The notes under the pieces are model-generated. The model did not search any database, had not been told where the DNA came from, and worked only from the letters and a program-made list of their open reading frames with translations. This document shows positions 1-9,369 of a stretch of DNA of 64,000 nucleotides, in pieces. Source of the stretch: Methylomonas koyamae (GTDB taxonomy: Bacteria > Pseudomonadota > Gammaproteobacteria > Methylococcales > Methylomonadaceae). Numbering within the stretch: position 1 is the stretch's first letter; each line of letters begins with the position of its first letter. The DNA lies in the NCBI RefSeq assembly GCF_019669905.1, contig NZ_AP019777.1, forward strand, positions 4,526,001-4,590,000, read 5' to 3'. The position numbers were made by a program, and so were the translations under genes.

Positions 1-850
<850 letters not shown>

Positions 851-871
851 ACGCTTACTGAGCACACAACA

Positions 872-2098
872 ATGGCCAAAAAGACAGATCGAAATATTTT
901 AGTGGGATTGGACATAGGCACGTCGAAGGTCGCGGCCATCGTCGGCGAATACCGCGGCGGCGACGAAATCGAAGTGATCGGCATCGGCACCGCGCCGTCC
1001 AAGGGTTTGAAGAAAGGAATCGTCGTCAATCTGGAATCGACCGTGCATTCGATCCAGCGCGCGGTGGAGGAAGCCGAATTGATGGCCGGTTGCCAGATCA
1101 AGTCGGTATTTGCCGGCATAGCGGGTAGCCACATCAAAAGTCTAAATTCGCACGGCATCGTCGCGATCAAGGAAAAGGAAGTCACCCAGCACGACATCGA
1201 CCGGGTGATCGATTCGGCGCGGGCGGTAGCGATTCCGGCCGATCAGAAAATCCTGCACATCCTGCCGCAGGAGTTTGTGATCGACCAGCAGGAAGGCATC
1301 AAGGAGCCGATCGGCATGTCCGGCATCCGCCTGGAAGCCAAGGTACATATGGTCACCAGCAGCGTCAGCGCCGAGCAGAACATCGTCAAATGCATCCGCA
1401 AATGCGGCTTGGATGTGGACGACATCGTGCTGGAGCAACTGGCTTCCTGCTCGGCGGTATTGACCGACGACGAGAAGGATTTGGGCGTCTGCCTGATAGA
1501 CATCGGCGGCGGCACTACCGATTTGGCGATTTTTTCCGAAGGGGCGATCAAGCACACGGCGGTAATCCCGATCGCCGGCGACCAAGTCACCAACGACATC
1601 GCCGTGGCCTTGCGCACGCCGACCAAAAACGCCGAGGACATCAAGCGCCAATATGCCTGCGCCTTGACCCAATTGGCCGACCCGCAACAAACCATCAACG
1701 TGCCGAGCATCGGCGACCGCGAGCCGCGCAAGATCTCGGCGCAAAACCTGGCCGAGATCGTCGAGCCGCGTTACGAGGAGTTGATGCTGCTGGTGCAAGC
1801 AGAATTAAGAAGAAGTGGATATGAAGATCTGATCGCCGCCGGCATGGTAATCACCGGCGGCAGCTCCCAAGTGAAGGGATTGGTCGAATTGGCGGAGGAA
1901 ATCTTCCACATGCCGGTTCGGATGGGCGTACCGCTGCATGTGTCGGGATTGACCGATGTGGCGGAAAACCCGATTTATTCGACCGCGGTCGGATTGTTGC
2001 TGTACGGCAAGGATCACCACGGCCGGGCGTTAGGTATAAACGATGACGGCGCCGATCTGTTATCGAAAATAAAAAGCTGGTTTCAAGGTAATTTTTAA
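872..2098 (+). CDS. ftsA: Cell division protein FtsA
   Basis: FtsA is an actin-like ATPase that tethers FtsZ to the membrane. The 408-residue protein has the phosphate 1 motif near the start (GLDIGTSKVAAIVGE), the SHS2-containing 1C domain typical of FtsA (about residues 85-165), phosphate 2 (LIDIGGGTTDLAIF) and adenosine-binding GMVITGGSSQ. The last residues (LLSKIKSWFQGNF) form the conserved amphipathic membrane-targeting helix. It lies 21 bases after ftsQ and 23 bases before ftsZ. The ribosome binding site is weak. Length and order are normal for a gammaproteobacterium. Confidence 0.97.
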   Translation: MAKKTDRNILVGLDIGTSKVAAIVGEYRGGDEIEVIGIGTAPSKGLKKGIVVNLESTVHSIQRAVEEAELMAGCQIKSVFAGIAGSHIKSLNSHGIVAIKEKEVTQHDIDRVIDSARAVAIPADQKILHILPQEFVIDQQEGIKEPIGMSGIRLEAKVHMVTSSVSAEQNIVKCIRKCGLDVDDIVLEQLASCSAVLTDDEKDLGVCLIDIGGGTTDLAIFSEGAIKHTAVIPIAGDQVTNDIAVALRTPTKNAEDIKRQYACALTQLADPQQTINVPSIGDREPRKISAQNLAEIVEPRYEELMLLVQAELRRSGYEDLIAAGMVITGGSSQVKGLVELAEEIFHMPVRMGVPLHVSGLTDVAENPIYSTAVGLLLYGKDHHGRALGINDDGADLLSKIKSWFQGNF

Positions 2099-2121
2099 AC
2101 ATTTGTCTGGAGGGCGTGAAT

Positions 2122-3279
2122 ATGAAATATGAATTATTGGATAGCAGCGGCAGTGCTGTGATTAAAGTGATCGGCGTCGGCGGCGGCGGCGGCAATGCGG
2201 TCAACCACATGGCGGCCGACGGCATCGACGGCGTGCAGTTTATCTGCGCCAACACCGACGCCCAAGCCCTGCGAGAAATGAACGTCGAATCCATCGTCCA
2301 ACTCGGCGTCGAGTTGACCAAAGGCCTGGGCGCCGGTACCCGGCCGGAAATCGGTAGAGCCGCTGCCGAAGAAAACCGCGACCGCATTCGGGAAGTCATC
2401 TCCGGCGCCGACATGGTGTTTCTGACCGCCGGCATGGGCGGCGGCACCGGCACCGGCGCAATCTCAGTATTCGCCGAAGTAGCCAAAGAGTTGGGCGTAC
2501 TGACCGTTGCCGTAGTATCCAAACCTTTCGACTTCGAAGGCTCCAAGAAAAAAGGCGTGGCCGACGCCGGCTTGCGCGAACTGGAAAAACTGGTCGACTC
2601 GTTGATCATCATTCCCAACCAAAAATTGTTACCCACACTGGGCAACAATAAATCGTTGGTGGAAGCGTTCCGCGCCGCTAACGACGTGCTGCGCGACGCG
2701 GTACAAGGCATTACCGAGCTAATCACTCACCCTGGTCTGATGAACGTCGACTTTGCCGACGTCCGCACCGTGATGTCTAACATGGGCAGCGCGATCATGG
2801 GTACCGGCGTGGCCAGCGGCGAAAACCGGGCACGGTTGGCCGCAGAAAAAGCCATTGCCTGCCCGTTGTTGGACGACAACAACCTGCAAGGCGCGCGCGG
2901 CATCCTGGTCAACGTCACCTCTAACGGCGACTTGGGCTTGAACGAGTTCGACGAAATCGGCAGCATCATGCACGCCTTCGCTTCCGAAGACGCCGACATG
3001 AAAATCGGTATGGCGGTCAATCCGGCCATGGGCAACGAAATCAAAGTGACCGTGGTTGCGACCGGCATGGGCGACAAAGCCAAGCATGCCGCCCCGATCA
3101 GCCTGGTGAAAAAAGTCGCGGCCGGCGAAGTGGATTACGGCCAACTGGAAAAACCGACTGTAATCCGCCAGCAAAAGCAAGAATCGACCAGAGAATCGCG
3201 TTTCGGCGCCCAGCCGCGCAACGATGTCGATTTGGACTATTTGGATGTGCCGGCCTTTTTACGCCGCCAAGCGGACTAA
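2122..3279 (+). CDS. ftsZ: Cell division GTPase FtsZ
   Basis: FtsZ is the tubulin-like GTPase that forms the Z ring. The tubulin signature GGGTGTG is at residues 106-112, the N-terminal GVGGGGGNAVN loop at about 18-28, and the C-terminal peptide LDVPAFLRRQAD, which binds FtsA and ZipA, ends the protein. A GTG lies six bases upstream in frame (2116), but the Shine-Dalgarno-like GGAGG at about 2109-2114 is only a base or two from it. The same site is about seven bases from the ATG at 2122, so the ATG is preferred (385 residues). The linker before the C-terminal peptide is short. A hairpin after the gene may end the operon transcript. Confidence 0.97.
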   Translation: MKYELLDSSGSAVIKVIGVGGGGGNAVNHMAADGIDGVQFICANTDAQALREMNVESIVQLGVELTKGLGAGTRPEIGRAAAEENRDRIREVISGADMVFLTAGMGGGTGTGAISVFAEVAKELGVLTVAVVSKPFDFEGSKKKGVADAGLRELEKLVDSLIIIPNQKLLPTLGNNKSLVEAFRAANDVLRDAVQGITELITHPGLMNVDFADVRTVMSNMGSAIMGTGVASGENRARLAAEKAIACPLLDDNNLQGARGILVNVTSNGDLGLNEFDEIGSIMHAFASEDADMKIGMAVNPAMGNEIKVTVVATGMGDKAKHAAPISLVKKVAAGEVDYGQLEKPTVIRQQKQESTRESRFGAQPRNDVDLDYLDVPAFLRRQAD

Positions 3280-3320
3280 CCGAGTTAGCCGCTTAACGGT
3301 TCAGGCAGCCCACCAAGTTC

Positions 3321-3367
3321 GGGGGGAGCTATCGCCTAATCTGTGATAGACTCCCCCGCCTTGTTTT
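3321..3367 (+). terminator. Probable intrinsic terminator after ftsZ
   Basis: GGGGGAG-CTATC pairs with GATAG-A-CTCCCCC across a short loop, with one bulged base, and TTGTTTT follows at 3361-3367. It lies between ftsZ and lpxC, so lpxC probably has its own promoter or receives partial read-through. Confidence 0.65.
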
Positions 3368-3385
3368 ACATATTGTCGGCATTTC

Positions 3386-4312
3386 ATGATTAAACAGCGC
3401 ACTTTAAAGAACACGATCAGAGCCACCGGCGTCGGCTTACATACCGGCGATAAGGTCTATTTGACCTTGCATCCCTCCGAGCCGGATACCGGCATCCGCT
3501 TCCGCCGCGTCGACCTGGAAACGCCCGTGACAATAACCGCGCGCCCGGAAAATGTCGGCGAGACCAAGCTATCCACGACCCTGGTTCGCGAAGGCGTCAA
3601 GGTCTCTACGGTGGAACATTTATTGTCCGCGCTGGCCGGCTTGGGCATCGATAACGCGATAGTGGATGTCAGCGCCGCCGAAGTACCGATCATGGACGGC
3701 AGCGCCGGACCTTTCGTGTTTCTGCTGCAATCAGCCGGCGTCGTCGAACAGGATGCGCCTAAGCAATACATCCGGATCAAACGCGAAGTTAAGGTCGAAG
3801 ACGGCGACAAATGGGCCGCTTTTTTACCGTTCGAAGGCTTTAAAGTGACCTTCACCATCGACTTCGAACATCCGGCATTTTCCGACCATTTGAAAACCGC
3901 GGTGATGGATTTTTCGACGACGACATTCGTCAAGGAAGTCGCGAGAGCCCGCACCTTCGGCTTTATGAAAGATATCGAATTTTTGCGGGAAAACAATCTG
4001 GCGTTGGGCGGCAGCCTGGATAACGCCATTGTCGTCGACGACGACAAGGTATTGAACGAAGACGGCCTGCGTTACGCCGACGAATTCGTCAAACACAAAA
4101 TTCTGGATGCGATCGGCGACCTATATCTGCTGGGCCACAGCCTGATCGGCGAATACCAGGGCTTCAAATCCGGCCACGCGCTAAACAACAAATTGTTATT
4201 GACGCTGCTGAACGAGACCGACGCCTGGGAAAAAGTTACGTTCGAAAACGCCGAGGACGCGCCGATTTCGTTCCTGAATTCCGCGCAGTCTTCCGCTCGG
4301 GCCACAGGCTGA
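3386..4312 (+). CDS. lpxC: UDP-3-O-acyl-N-acetylglucosamine deacetylase LpxC
   Basis: LpxC is the zinc-dependent deacetylase that catalyses the committed step of lipid A synthesis in the cytoplasm. The 308-residue product matches the family length. It starts [21 protein letters not shown]. Zinc ligands are visible: His78 in [12 protein letters not shown], and the His and Asp of [12 protein letters not shown]. The usual IMDGSAGPF substrate loop is present. It follows ftsZ in the same order as in Escherichia coli. The ATG is the only sensible start. Confidence 0.97.
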   Translation: MIKQRTLKNTIRATGVGLHTGDKVYLTLHPSEPDTGIRFRRVDLETPVTITARPENVGETKLSTTLVREGVKVSTVEHLLSALAGLGIDNAIVDVSAAEVPIMDGSAGPFVFLLQSAGVVEQDAPKQYIRIKREVKVEDGDKWAAFLPFEGFKVTFTIDFEHPAFSDHLKTAVMDFSTTTFVKEVARARTFGFMKDIEFLRENNLALGGSLDNAIVVDDDKVLNEDGLRYADEFVKHKILDAIGDLYLLGHSLIGEYQGFKSGHALNNKLLLTLLNETDAWEKVTFENAEDAPISFLNSAQSSARATG

Positions 4313-4334
4313 TTTAGCCAACCTCTCGACTTTA

Positions 4335-4363
4335 CGCCGCCTGAATAGTTAACCCGGGCGGCG
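4335..4363. terminator. Possible bidirectional terminator hairpin between lpxC and dciA-like gene
   Basis: CGCCGCC (4335-4341) pairs with GGCGGCG (4357-4363) in the 63-base gap between two converging genes. There is no convincing U tract on either strand, so the call rests on position and the seven-pair stem. Confidence 0.35.
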
Positions 4364-4375
4364 CGTTCCCACAGT

Positions 4376-4840
4376 TCAATCATCTTGCGCCCGTCGGCGC
4401 AGCGTATTTCCCAAGCGCATCAAAGCCACGGCCAACACATCGTTGTTGTCGGTGAGCTCCCCGTCGCGGCACAGCGATGCGATAGTTTCCGCAGATGGCA
4501 ACTTCGGCTTGCCTCCTCTGCCAGATACGCCGACATCCACCGGCATAATTCGAACCTGCAGCTTGGCCACGTTCGTCTGGCCGGCGTCGCGCAGCTTTTC
4601 CAGAATATTGTTAGCCAAAAACCGGATTTGCGACGCCCAACTGGCTGAATCGCTGTAAAGCAGAATAACCGAGCCCGACACTAAACAATGCAAGACGTGT
4701 TTGGATAGCTCAGCAGGCAAACCGATTCGAACTAAGGCCAACAATTCCCGTTGCTTGGCTATATCGTTTAGACATAAACTGAGCTGATGATTATTAAACT
4801 CCGCAGCGGGTTTAAAACCGAATGTCTTTCGCTTATTCAT
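4376..4840 (-). CDS. DUF721 (DciA-like) protein
   Basis: This 154-residue protein looks like the DUF721/DciA family. DciA proteins load or assist the replicative helicase DnaB in bacteria that lack DnaC. The family pattern is seen in the core: an N-terminal helix, VSGSVILLYSDSASWASQIRFL (typical for the KH-like fold, split here by normal spacing), then ILEKLR and VRIMPVDV. A low-complexity tail follows. In many gammaproteobacteria a DUF721 gene sits next to lpxC or secA, so the context fits. It converges on lpxC. The C-terminal 50 residues show no recognised domain. The symbol dciA is withheld because only the family-level match can be judged by eye. Confidence 0.75.
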   Translation of the reverse strand: MNKRKTFGFKPAAEFNNHQLSLCLNDIAKQRELLALVRIGLPAELSKHVLHCLVSGSVILLYSDSASWASQIRFLANNILEKLRDAGQTNVAKLQVRIMPVDVGVSGRGGKPKLPSAETIASLCRDGELTDNNDVLAVALMRLGNTLRRRAQDD

Positions 4841-5004
4841 ATTAGGTTAATAAGTTATCTGCAAAAATGCAGTAATCATGTTTCAACGCCCCCCGATTGA
4901 AAAATTTTAATTTATCTGGGCCGAAAACAGATGTCGGCATTCTCAAGTGCTAACCATGCCACCAAGAAATAAGCCAAGCAAAATAGCCACCAATAGCCGT
5001 TAAA

Positions 5005-5475
5005 ATGCGTAAAAACAAAAAACAAAAAAGACAACGCAGAATAAAGGGAAGCCCACGTTATATTGAAGTCCCCAGTAAAACAGCGAAGCTTTCCAATCAA
5101 ACCAAATCGCAAATATTAAAATTTGCTATCGTCGGCGGACTGGCAACGGCAACGCATGCGGGTTTATTCGCGCTTGTACTCGAAGCTCAATTAGCCGGGG
5201 CATTACAAGCCAATTTCATCGCCTTTGCCGTCGCGTTCCTTATTTCTTTTCTCGGCCAATATCATTGGACCTTTCGAAATATCAGCAAGACTCACTGGAC
5301 AAGAAAGATGCTCAAATTTCTGATTGTAGCTTTAATTGGTTTGGGCATGAATACTGCCGGGGTACTGGTTATCGTAGATTGGTTGCTGTTACCTTACCCT
5401 TACGCCGTACTATTCATGGTAACAGTAGTTCCGGTGACGACATTTATTGTCAATAAGAACTGGGCGTTTGCCTAA
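5005..5475 (+). CDS. GtrA-family membrane protein (probable polyprenyl-phosphate-sugar flippase)
   Basis: GtrA-type proteins have four membrane helices and help move undecaprenyl- or polyprenyl-phosphate-linked sugars across the inner membrane. The 156-residue product shows four hydrophobic segments, at about residues 38-58, 65-85, 103-123 and 130-150. The family pattern KFAIVGGLATATHAGLF and FLGQYHWTF is present, and VNKNWAFA ends the protein. The first 30 residues are lysine and arginine rich and the start has no clear ribosome binding site, so the true start could be further in. It converges on a GT2 transferase gene, a common partner. The gene is visibly richer in A and T than the dcw genes. 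Confidence 0.82.
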   Translation: MRKNKKQKRQRRIKGSPRYIEVPSKTAKLSNQTKSQILKFAIVGGLATATHAGLFALVLEAQLAGALQANFIAFAVAFLISFLGQYHWTFRNISKTHWTRKMLKFLIVALIGLGMNTAGVLVIVDWLLLPYPYAVLFMVTVVPVTTFIVNKNWAFA

Positions 5476-5697
5476 CAGGTTGGTGAAAAACTCTTTTTAA
5501 GACCAATTGACTCTATATTTAGTAATAAACCAGAAAATTTGCACTAAATGGAGCCACTTCCTGTTAGATTGGAGGCTGGGACATGGATTTTCACCACCCG
5601 GCTAACCTATACTAATCGACTTCCAAATAAAAACGTTAACCTGCAGATTGCCAGACGCTAGCCTTACGAAAAATAAGCTTTCGCCCACTCTACAAAA

Positions 5698-6621
5698 TTA
5701 TTTCCTCAAGACCTTATTAACAAAATACAACGGACGCCGCTTGGACTCGGAAAAAGCTCGAGCTAGGTATTCGCCTAATATACCGATAAATACCAATTGT
5801 ATTCCGCCGAGAAATAATATAGTAACGATTAACGACGGATAACCGGCAACCGGATTACCATACAACAGAGTATTGACGATAATATAAATTCCGTAACAAA
5901 ATGCGAAAAAAGCAATAAAACCTCCAACGTAACTTGCTACCTTGAGAGGAACCTCGGTAAACGAAGTAATCCCTTCCAACGCAAAATTCCATAACTTCCA
6001 ATAATTCCACTTTGTGTCGCCTGCATAACGAGGATCGCGTCGATACTCAACTGCGATAGCCGGATAACCAATCCAGGCATATAAGCCTTTCATAAAACGA
6101 TTTCGCTCGGGTAATTGCTTCAGTGAATCAACGGCACGCCGGCTCAGAAGACGAAAATCGCCAGTATCGGCGGGGATATCGATATTGGTTATCATGCGAA
6201 TAAACCGGTAAAACAGATACGCAGTTACTTTCTTAATTGTCGACTCGCCGTCCCGACTAACTCGCCGCGCATAAACGTTATCGAAACCATTTTGCCATTG
6301 CCTCACAAATTCCGGTATTAACTCGGGCGGATCCTGCAAATCCGCGTCGATAATAACCACCGCATCGCCCCGTGCAAAATCAATTCCGGCGGATACAGCG
6401 ATTTCCTTACCGAAATTCCTGCTTAAATCGATAACCACGACCCGCGGATCCGATTCCGCGAATTTCTCCAATAATGGCAAAGTTCCATCGCGGCTACCGT
6501 CATTGACAAAAATTAACTCGTAGTCGGAAACCATGCTATCTAGTACAGCAGTCACACGCGCATAAAACTCGCCTAGCACCTCTTGTTCGTTATACGCCGG
6601 AATTATAATCGACAACATCAT
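5698..6621 (-). CDS. GT2 family glycosyltransferase, GtrB/DPM-like, membrane anchored
   Basis: This 307-residue protein resembles the GtrB and dolichol-phosphate-mannose synthase group. These enzymes transfer a sugar from a nucleotide sugar to polyprenyl phosphate on the cytoplasmic face. Visible motifs are SIIIPAYNEQEVL, NDGSRDGT, DADLQDPPE (metal and sugar binding) and GDFRLLSRRA. Two C-terminal membrane helices lie at about residues 230-253 and 263-285. With the neighbouring GtrA protein and the GT-C enzyme at 6874 it forms a plausible three-step pathway: lipid-linked sugar made, flipped, and transferred outside. The sugar and acceptor are not known. Confidence 0.88.
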   Translation of the reverse strand: MMLSIIIPAYNEQEVLGEFYARVTAVLDSMVSDYELIFVNDGSRDGTLPLLEKFAESDPRVVVIDLSRNFGKEIAVSAGIDFARGDAVVIIDADLQDPPELIPEFVRQWQNGFDNVYARRVSRDGESTIKKVTAYLFYRFIRMITNIDIPADTGDFRLLSRRAVDSLKQLPERNRFMKGLYAWIGYPAIAVEYRRDPRYAGDTKWNYWKLWNFALEGITSFTEVPLKVASYVGGFIAFFAFCYGIYIIVNTLLYGNPVAGYPSLIVTILFLGGIQLVFIGILGEYLARAFSESKRRPLYFVNKVLRK

Positions 6622-6698
6622 TTCACCATTGAATATTTATTGTATTTTACAGTGGCCACTTTAACAAAATCGTCGAAAATGCGTTTCCGGCCAATAAG

Positions 6699-6728
6699 AA
6701 AAAAGCCCACTTTTTCATTTCCGCGGGC
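6699..6728 (-). terminator. Candidate intrinsic terminator of an unannotated minus-strand RNA
   Basis: Read on the minus strand, GCCCGC pairs with GTGGGC around a 12-base loop and TTTTTTC follows directly. No gene is transcribed into it on the minus strand, because the next gene upstream is on the plus strand. It sits about 80 bases before the GT2 start, so it could end a short leader or small RNA. A TATAAT-like hexamer and a perfect hairpin (6783-6804) lie upstream on the same strand. Confidence 0.4.
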
Positions 6729-6873
6729 ATTTGTGCAGCGCGCCGATTAGCGATCAATTATAGGCAACTTCTACAGCATCGCCAGCCTCAGTTTACAGAG
6801 GCTGACATCTGCCTTACCGGCCTAAATTTATTGATATACAATACTATATATCTTGAGAATCATTGGAATAACC

Positions 6874-8601
6874 ATGAAGAACGGTCTAACAACTTGCTTG
6901 CAGAACCGGCCCAAACTACGGGATTTTTTCTACATATACCTACCCTTGCTGCTCCTAAGCACAATTATGGTGCTGCAACTGACAGCATTGATCGATTCGA
7001 TAAGATTCTATCCGAGTAATGACAGTTACTACGAGGAGGCTCAAAATTTCATCAAGGGCCGCGGTTTAACCAGAACACCTTGGGCGACAAAAAATTACAC
7101 AGTGGATTATGAACCTACGATATATCAACCGCCCGGCTACGGGATACTGATTTATCTAACAACGCAGTTCGGCTTAGCACCCAACGTCGGCGACCTGTGG
7201 ATATCTCGAATCAGTTGGATATTAACCCCCCCCACCCTAGTCTTTATCCTGCGACCGCTGCTCGGCCTGCCATTTTCGATTTTGAGTGCGGCAATCATCG
7301 CCAGCGCACCCAGCGTCTATTTAGTCAGTCCGGCCCCATTAACAGAACCTGTTTATAGTTTTCTAATTTTATTTTCTCTTAGCATAACTATTAGAAGCCT
7401 ACAAAACATAGACACGCCGGAAACATTAAAAAAATTTATTTTATCCGGCTTAATCGCCGGCGTTGCCTATGCCGTTAGAAATGTTGGATTGGCATATTTT
7501 TTATCTCTTTTTTCAGCTTTAATATTACTAGCTGCATTAAGGCAACACCCCCTAAAAAATATTGCCAGGATATGCGGATATTTTTTATTCGGATTAACGC
7601 CTATAGTAGTAGCGTTATTCTGGAGAAACATCACTCTATTCGGCGAAGCGCTACCCTACAAAGTTAATCAAGGCTATTTTTCACCCCCTATTGTTTCGTT
7701 GCGCGTTTTAATAGAAGCCATCCTCCTGGACATAAGTGGATCGCGCGAAATCTCCATGCTAGCATGGGATTTTTTTAGATTTATTTCAATTACGCTACCG
7801 TTAGCAGTTCTAATTCTTTATTTTGGGCGGCAACATTGGCTCCGCTATAACTTAACCGAAAAGTTCTTCATTATATTTTCGGCATTATTGTTTGCATCTT
7901 CGAGCGGGATGCTCGTCATTGCCCACACTTACCACGGCTTGGACCCTGGCGATCTGATACGCCACGTATCTCCTTTTAGCTGGATATTTTTCCCTCTGCT
8001 TTTAGTTGTGTTTCGAGTTAAAACACAAGGCTTATATTACAAAACTGGCGCCGTTATAATTGGAATCATTATGATTACAGGTCATTTGTATTTTATTAAT
8101 TACGACATTAAAAAAACCAAAGATATACTCAGATACCTTAACCGGTCTTCGGATATCATTGCCGCCGTGCAGCCTATTACCGCCAAGTATAAAATACTAT
8201 CGAACGAAATTAACTTCAAAATCGCCCAAGATCCTGCGATCGCTAAAATAGTATCCGACCTTCCCGAAGAAGCATTATTAATCTCCAATGTTGGCGGTTC
8301 ATTGCGCCGCGTGACCGGACGGCCGGTCAGAACCCTGGATTTTAACGCCAGAAACCTGGAAAAGAGCTTGCTGGACGTTATCGAAATGTCCAATCCAGTG
8401 ATAGCGGTCAGGCCGTTTTATTTTATAGTGTTGCCCAGCAACGATATTGCCAGATCGCCTATCAATATCCATTGGCAGGAAAAAATTGCGGACATACTTA
8501 TCCCGCATGGTTTTTCGGTTGCGGCACAAAATACCAATATCATCGTATTTGCCAGGCCCAAGCTGCTTCCCCCCCTTGCAAACAGCCAGGAGACTTTATG
8601 A
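6874..8601 (+). CDS. GT-C fold membrane glycosyltransferase (PMT/ArnT-like)
   Basis: This 575-residue multi-spanning membrane protein looks like a GT-C glycosyltransferase of the ArnT/PMT type, which uses polyprenyl-phosphate sugars in the periplasm. After a first membrane helix (about residues 23-45) comes an acidic loop, SNDSYYEEAQNFIKGRG, where such enzymes carry their catalytic aspartate. About ten further hydrophobic segments follow and then a soluble C-terminal domain of about 170 residues. A TTG at 6853 is in frame, but the ATG at 6874 is preferred. The gene is A+T rich with many AAA, TTA and ATA codons, unlike the flanking genes, which suggests transfer. The last codons overlap the next gene by four bases (ATGA). 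Substrate unknown. Confidence 0.72.
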   Translation: MKNGLTTCLQNRPKLRDFFYIYLPLLLLSTIMVLQLTALIDSIRFYPSNDSYYEEAQNFIKGRGLTRTPWATKNYTVDYEPTIYQPPGYGILIYLTTQFGLAPNVGDLWISRISWILTPPTLVFILRPLLGLPFSILSAAIIASAPSVYLVSPAPLTEPVYSFLILFSLSITIRSLQNIDTPETLKKFILSGLIAGVAYAVRNVGLAYFLSLFSALILLAALRQHPLKNIARICGYFLFGLTPIVVALFWRNITLFGEALPYKVNQGYFSPPIVSLRVLIEAILLDISGSREISMLAWDFFRFISITLPLAVLILYFGRQHWLRYNLTEKFFIIFSALLFASSSGMLVIAHTYHGLDPGDLIRHVSPFSWIFFPLLLVVFRVKTQGLYYKTGAVIIGIIMITGHLYFINYDIKKTKDILRYLNRSSDIIAAVQPITAKYKILSNEINFKIAQDPAIAKIVSDLPEEALLISNVGGSLRRVTGRPVRTLDFNARNLEKSLLDVIEMSNPVIAVRPFYFIVLPSNDIARSPINIHWQEKIADILIPHGFSVAAQNTNIIVFARPKLLPPLANSQETL

Positions 8602-9356
8602 ACCGCCTAACGAAATCAGTACTGGCAACAGTACCAATCGCAATCTGCGCTATATCGGCCAATGCCGCCGAATTAAGCCGCACTCAAGTCGAACAACTGC
8701 TCGCCAAAGCCGACAAGCAGCACCCCGCAGACCTGCGCCGTAAAGACCTGACCGACCTGGACCTGTCGAATCTGGATTTTCGTAACGCCGACTTGTGGGG
8801 CGCCGATCTGCGCCGCTCCAATTTAAACAACAGCAACCTGCAAGGCCTGACGCTGGACTTGACGGTAATGACCCGGATCAAGCTGAGCGGCGCCAATCTG
8901 GCCAATACCAGCATTTTCGGGGTCAGTCTGATGCACGCCGACCTCAGCAACGCCGACATGAGCGGTAGCCGGGTGGTGGCCATTATGGACGGCGCCAATT
9001 TAAGCCATGCCAATCTGAGCAATGTGCAATGGGCGGCGGACATGAAGAATCAATCGATGGGCCTGATGCGCGCCAGCTTGAAAGGCGCCAATTTGACCGG
9101 CGCCAACCTCAGCAATGCCCAACTCGGCCGCGCCATGTTGAAACACGCCAAATTAAATAACGCCAACTTACAGAACGCCGATCTGTATTCCGCTGAAATG
9201 GATGGCGCCAACCTGACCGGCGCCAATCTGACCAATGCCAATTTCTCGCAAGCCAAACTGCACGACGCGATTTTCACCGAGGCGGTGACGACCGGCACCC
9301 GCTTTGACGGCGCCCAAAACCTACCCGATTCAGTCAAGCCGGCCCCTTCCAAATAA
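8598..9356 (+). CDS. Exported pentapeptide-repeat protein
   Basis: The 252-residue product begins with a signal peptide (MNRLTKSVLATVPIAICAIS, cleavage near ANAAE). It then has about 35 consecutive pentapeptide repeats of the A(D/N)LXX type, such as ADLWG, ANLTG, AKLNN and ANFSQ. Such repeats fold as a right-handed quadrilateral beta-helix. The start is the ATG at 8598, with CAGGAG about five bases upstream; it overlaps the stop of the preceding gene (ATGA). A signal peptide implies a periplasmic or surface location, unlike the cytoplasmic gyrase-protecting Qnr/MfpA group. Function cannot be assigned. Confidence 0.85.
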   Translation: MNRLTKSVLATVPIAICAISANAAELSRTQVEQLLAKADKQHPADLRRKDLTDLDLSNLDFRNADLWGADLRRSNLNNSNLQGLTLDLTVMTRIKLSGANLANTSIFGVSLMHADLSNADMSGSRVVAIMDGANLSHANLSNVQWAADMKNQSMGLMRASLKGANLTGANLSNAQLGRAMLKHAKLNNANLQNADLYSAEMDGANLTGANLTNANFSQAKLHDAIFTEAVTTGTRFDGAQNLPDSVKPAPSK

Positions 9357-9369
9357 TCGAGACCACTTC

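Noticed and set aside
2116..2121. GTG as ftsZ start
   Set aside because: The ribosome binding site is too close to it; the ATG at 2122 has proper spacing.
4912..5112. 66-codon minus-strand frame with hydrophobic residues
   Set aside because: No ribosome binding site, overlaps the GtrA start region, and its composition reflects A+T-rich sequence.
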